Origin: Victivallales bacterium
GTDB taxonomy: Bacteria; Verrucomicrobiota; Lentisphaeria; Oligosphaerales; Oligosphaeraceae
Reading direction: 5' to 3'
NCBI GenBank assembly: GCA_017458805.1
Contig: JAFTAC010000242.1
Location: 1 to 9,809, forward strand
Length of the DNA: 9,809 bases
The translations under genes were made by a program, and so were the position numbers. Of the stretch, positions 6,899 through 9,809 are shown piece after piece. Below the pieces are notes generated by a model. That model saw only the letters and a list, made by a program, of their open reading frames with translations, was not told where the DNA came from and did not search any database. Numbering within the stretch: the stretch's first letter is position 1; each line of letters begins with the position of its first letter.

Positions 6899-8692
6899 AT
6901 GAACCTTTCTTCCCTAAAGACCTTTGCCGTAGAATCCCGCCGTAAACTGATGCGCTATGTTGCGGACAAGGTGGCCTTTGTCCTGGCAGAAGAAAGCACA
7001 GCACGGCGTTCCGCCCCGCAGAGTGTCAAGGAACTGGAGGATGCCATTCGCAAGCAAGGGCAGGAGCAAGTCATTGAGGCCACGGCATATATGTGGTTCA
7101 ACCGCTTCTGCGCTTTGCGCTTCATGGACGCTAACCACTATACCTCAATGGGGGTGGTCTCTCCAACCGAAGGCGCGACACGCCCCGAAATCCTCGCGGA
7201 GGCGATTGCGGGAAACTTCGATGTCAATGTCAGCGAGACGGCAAAACGACGCATTCAGGCGCTATTGTCAGGGGAAACGCCCTCCAATGACCGCTTCAAC
7301 GATGCCTACCGCATTCTCTTCATCGCGGCCTGCAACGGCTGGTCGGCCATCATGCCATTCCTCTTCGAGAAAATCGACGACTACACCGAATTGCTGATGC
7401 CCGATGACCTGCTCTCCGCTAACTCCATTCTCGCCGAATTGCGAGAGGCCATCCCCTTGGAGGACTGTCAGGACGTGGAACTCATCGGCTGGCTCTACCA
7501 GTTCTATATCTCCGAAAAGAAGGATCAGGTCTTCGATGGTCTCAAAAAGAACCGCAAGATTCCAAAGGAGGACATTCCCGCCGCCACCGAACTCTTCACC
7601 CCGCATTGGATTGTTCAGTATATGGTGGAGAACTCGTTGGGGCGCCTTTGGCTGGAGAATCATCCAGAATCCTCTCTGGCGGAACAGTTCCAGTTCTACA
7701 TCAAGGCGGAATCGACTGGGAAATGTCCCAAAATCGACTCCCCCGAGGAAATCCGCATCTGTGACCCCTGTTGCGGTTCGGGACATACGCTGGTTTATGC
7801 GTTTGACGTTCTATATGCCATTTACTCAGAGTGCGGTTATGACACATTGGAGATTCCTAGAAAGATTCTAGCAAACAATTTGTACGGTCTGGAACTCGAC
7901 CCGCGCGCCGCTACACTGGCATCCTTTGCGCTTGTGATGAAGGCACGTCAGAAACACCGCCGTTTCCTGATAGCGCGAAACATCGTCCAGCCCCACATCT
8001 GCCTGCTGCGCAATGTGGATTTCACCGACCAGGAAATCACGGAATACAAAGAGGCGATGGGAAGTGATTTCTTCACGATTCCCTTCTTCGAGACGATGAC
8101 ACAGTTCACGGATGCCGAGAACCTAGGCTCCCTAATTGTTCCACGCCTACAGGATTCCACCGATGTTCGTGCCGCCATTGATGCCAAGAATGTCGCGGGG
8201 AATCTATTTCTGCGAGATACCCATAAGAAGGTTATGCATCTTCTGGAGATGTCAGACGATCTCGCCCCAAGATACCATGTGGTCGTCACCAACCCGCCCT
8301 ACATGGGCAGCAAGGGAATGAACGCGCAGCTCAAGGAGTTCGCCGAAAAGAACTACCCCGACAGCAAGGCTGACCTCTTCGCGATGTTCATTGAACGCTG
8401 TATGAAGATGGCTCTGCCCGATGCCTTCTCCGCAATGATTACGATGCAGTCCTGGATGTTCCTCTCCAGTTTCGAGAAGTTGCGCCGAAAGATTCTTGAC
8501 GAGAAGTGCATCACGACTATGGCGCATCTAGGCGCACGTGCATTCGACACCATTGGCGGCGAAGTGGTCTCCACAACCTCATTCGTCATTCAGAACGCCG
8601 CCTTGCCTGAATACAAGGGAACATACATTAGGCTGGTGGATGGAAACAACGAGGCGGAGAAAAGTACTATGCTCAAGGAGGCAGTACGATGA
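6899..8692 (+). CDS. pglX: Truncated PglX, BREX adenine-specific DNA methyltransferase, N-terminal half
   Basis: The 597 residues correspond to the N-terminal half of PglX, normally about 1200 residues. The start MNLSSLKTFAVESRRKLM is typical of the family. SAM-binding motif I is DPCCGSG (289-295) and the catalytic motif IV is NPPYMGSK (465-472). They are followed by the conserved WMFLSSFEKLR, HLGARAFDTIGGEVV and YKGTYIRLVD stretches. Intact PglX proteins continue after this point into a large C-terminal region that recognises the DNA target. Here the frame ends at TGA (8690-8692) right after LKEAVR, and none of that region is seen downstream in any frame. PglX modifies one strand of a non-palindromic site and is needed for both host marking and exclusion in BREX-1, so this form is probably inactive unless another subunit supplies recognition. 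There is no Shine-Dalgarno at the ATG. The stop overlaps the start of the SIR2 gene by 4 bases. Confidence 0.92.
   Translation: MNLSSLKTFAVESRRKLMRYVADKVAFVLAEESTARRSAPQSVKELEDAIRKQGQEQVIEATAYMWFNRFCALRFMDANHYTSMGVVSPTEGATRPEILAEAIAGNFDVNVSETAKRRIQALLSGETPSNDRFNDAYRILFIAACNGWSAIMPFLFEKIDDYTELLMPDDLLSANSILAELREAIPLEDCQDVELIGWLYQFYISEKKDQVFDGLKKNRKIPKEDIPAATELFTPHWIVQYMVENSLGRLWLENHPESSLAEQFQFYIKAESTGKCPKIDSPEEIRICDPCCGSGHTLVYAFDVLYAIYSECGYDTLEIPRKILANNLYGLELDPRAATLASFALVMKARQKHRRFLIARNIVQPHICLLRNVDFTDQEITEYKEAMGSDFFTIPFFETMTQFTDAENLGSLIVPRLQDSTDVRAAIDAKNVAGNLFLRDTHKKVMHLLEMSDDLAPRYHVVVTNPPYMGSKGMNAQLKEFAEKNYPDSKADLFAMFIERCMKMALPDAFSAMITMQSWMFLSSFEKLRRKILDEKCITTMAHLGARAFDTIGGEVVSTTSFVIQNAALPEYKGTYIRLVDGNNEAEKSTMLKEAVR
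8675..8681 (+). promoter_or_regulatory. Strong Shine-Dalgarno of the SIR2 gene within pglX codons
   Basis: AAGGAGG lies 7 bases before the ATG at 8689, a near-ideal site and spacing. The same bases encode the Lys-Glu-Ala of the last pglX residues. With the ATGA overlap it selects 8689 as the start and predicts coupled translation. Confidence 0.7.
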
Positions 8693-9809
8693 GCAAGGAA
8701 AAATGCCCATTTCGAAATGACATTGATTGCATTTACAAGACTTCAGTAGTGTCTGATTCAGCTCAAAAACTTAAAGTTCAATATATGGAGGATATGTCCC
8801 CCATATGTTTTGTTAGCAATGGTGAGGGTGAGATTGAAAATTCAGAAACATTGTGTGAAAATCATCCACTGAGTTGTCAAAAATGTTGTTTTTTATCTTG
8901 CAATCAACTAATTAGCAAGTTTATAAAAAAGAATACATTATGCTATCAAAAGAATATCATCAAAACAAGAGATGATACACAGCCTAAATGTTTCATTCGG
9001 ATAAAGAATAGCAAATACATCTTACTTGAACATCATCCATGTTGCTTATGGATTAAATCATCAAATCCTGTAAATGACAGCATATTTGGGAAAAAGATGT
9101 TTGATGATAAGGTATTGAGAGAAAGAATTGAACCTTGGCTGACCGCTTTATTTCAATCTGAACATCTATCGCTTCTTGTTGGGTCAGGGCTTACAACAGG
9201 AATTTGCAAGATTGCCAGACAAGAATCAACGGGAATGTCCAACGCAGATTTTTCAGACACTTTTAGCAAATACATTGAAGACGAAGTCAAAAAAACTGCT
9301 CCTAAGTTAAACCGCGCAAACGGCAATTTTGAGGATTCAATTCGAGTTGCCAATGCCTTGCTTGCTGGGTTGGAAATTTTGAAGGACGAAAGAGCAGAAA
9401 CACTGCGAAAAGAAATTGATGACAATCTTCTACAATTCACCACATCTCTGTTACAAACAGAATTAAATTTAGCAACTGCTCCATTAAAAGAGAGAAATGA
9501 TGCATTTAACTGTTTGATTGCTTTTTTGATGAGTTTCGCCAGTCGAACAGGCACTAGAGACCGTTTGAATATCTTCACAACAAATTACGACCGTTTTATT
9601 GAAGAAGCGGCTGATTTGGCTGGAATGCATTTATTGGATCGTTTCGTCGGAAAACTGTCCCCTGTTTTTCGAGCGTCCAGATTAAATTTGGACATGCATT
9701 ATAATCCACCAGGAATTATAGGCGAACCCCGATATTTAGAGGGAGTTGCACATTTAGCAAAACATCATGGCTCTCTGAATTGTGACCAGACAGGGGCTTT
9801 AATTCGTAA
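8689..9809 (+). CDS. SIR2-domain protein with Cys-rich N-terminus (partial, runs off the window)
   Basis: The frame opens at ATG 8689 and stays open for 373 codons to the window edge, so the C-terminus is missing. Residues about 155-365 carry the SIR2 signature. The nucleotide-binding loop is LLVGSGLTTG (162-171), FTTNYDRF (296-303) holds the catalytic-type Asn299 and Asp301, and KHHGSLN (358-364) holds the His360 expected for NAD+ chemistry. Defence proteins of this superfamily (ThsA, DSR1/2, SIR2-HerA, SIR2-pAgo) degrade NAD+ on phage infection. Residues 1-119 hold twelve cysteines (6, 14, 40, 56, 63, 66, 67, 71, 85, 101, 118, 119) plus several His, suggesting a metal-binding domain I cannot name. 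Base composition is far more AT-rich than pglX, a sign of separate origin. Its place where the pglX 3' half should be suggests insertion or replacement. An NADase role is inferred from motifs, and a deacylase is less likely. Confidence 0.8.
   Translation, partial: MSKEKCPFRNDIDCIYKTSVVSDSAQKLKVQYMEDMSPICFVSNGEGEIENSETLCENHPLSCQKCCFLSCNQLISKFIKKNTLCYQKNIIKTRDDTQPKCFIRIKNSKYILLEHHPCCLWIKSSNPVNDSIFGKKMFDDKVLRERIEPWLTALFQSEHLSLLVGSGLTTGICKIARQESTGMSNADFSDTFSKYIEDEVKKTAPKLNRANGNFEDSIRVANALLAGLEILKDERAETLRKEIDDNLLQFTTSLLQTELNLATAPLKERNDAFNCLIAFLMSFASRTGTRDRLNIFTTNYDRFIEEAADLAGMHLLDRFVGKLSPVFRASRLNLDMHYNPPGIIGEPRYLEGVAHLAKHHGSLNCDQTGALIR

Noticed and set aside
8538..8720. 60-codon + strand frame crossing the pglX end as a possible continuation of PglX by frameshift
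   Set aside because: Its residues do not resemble the PglX C-terminal region and it stops 28 bases after pglX, so a simple frameshift does not explain the truncation.
9153..9578. 141-codon - strand frame in the right-hand region
   Set aside because: It lies opposite the SIR2 domain, whose LLVGSG, TTNYD and KHHGS motifs show the + strand to be coding.
1..9809. CRISPR array, tRNA/rRNA genes, insertion sequences, integrase or attachment sites
   Set aside because: I looked for regularly spaced repeats, tRNA-like cloverleaf sequence, transposase motifs and terminal inverted repeats, and saw none that I could support.

Overview
This is a bacterial defence-island segment. Its centre is the first part of a BREX (bacteriophage exclusion) operon, with all genes on the + strand. 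BrxA, BrxB, BrxC and the N-terminal half of PglX are recognised from protein sequence alone. Base composition is about 50-55% GC in the BREX genes by eye on sampled lines, and clearly lower (about 35-45%) at the right end. Shine-Dalgarno sequences precede several genes but not brxA or pglX. Nothing fixes the host taxon, and I do not assign one.

Layout. Positions 1-72 hold the last 23 codons of an unidentified upstream gene. Positions 84-1664 encode a 526-aa protein with an N-terminal DUF4062 domain, a RecG-C-like/HATPase region, a Lys-rich repeat linker and a C-terminal winged helix. Positions 1665-2096 hold no intact gene. They carry what looks like the decayed 5' end of an adenine-specific DNA methyltransferase gene (about 1729-1851), then AT-rich DNA with a 21-bp-spaced direct repeat and a 12-bp palindrome across the brxA start. 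brxA (2097-2690), brxB (2695-3288) and brxC (3304-6837) follow in tight succession. After a 61-bp AT-rich gap comes pglX (6899-8692).

The right end is the unusual part. pglX stops at 597 codons, about half its usual length. The methyltransferase core is intact (DPCCGSG and NPPY motifs), but the C-terminal target-recognition half is absent. An AT-rich ORF opens on the same ATGA (8689) and runs off the window (373 codons, partial). Its ribosome-binding site lies inside the last pglX codons. It encodes a Cys-rich N-terminal segment followed by a SIR2-type NAD-binding domain with LLVGSG, TTNYD and KHHGS motifs. SIR2 domains in other phage-defence systems (ThsA, DSR, SIR2-HerA, SIR2-pAgo) hydrolyse NAD+.

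How the genes may work together. In BREX-1, PglX methylates host DNA and, with BrxA/B/C, PglZ and BrxL, blocks phage replication. pglZ and brxL are not in the window. Two readings fit: a BREX operon disabled or re-purposed by a SIR2 gene replacing or interrupting the pglX 3' half, or a translationally coupled truncated-PglX/SIR2 pair giving a BREX locus with an NAD-depleting arm. Sequence beyond the right edge would separate them.
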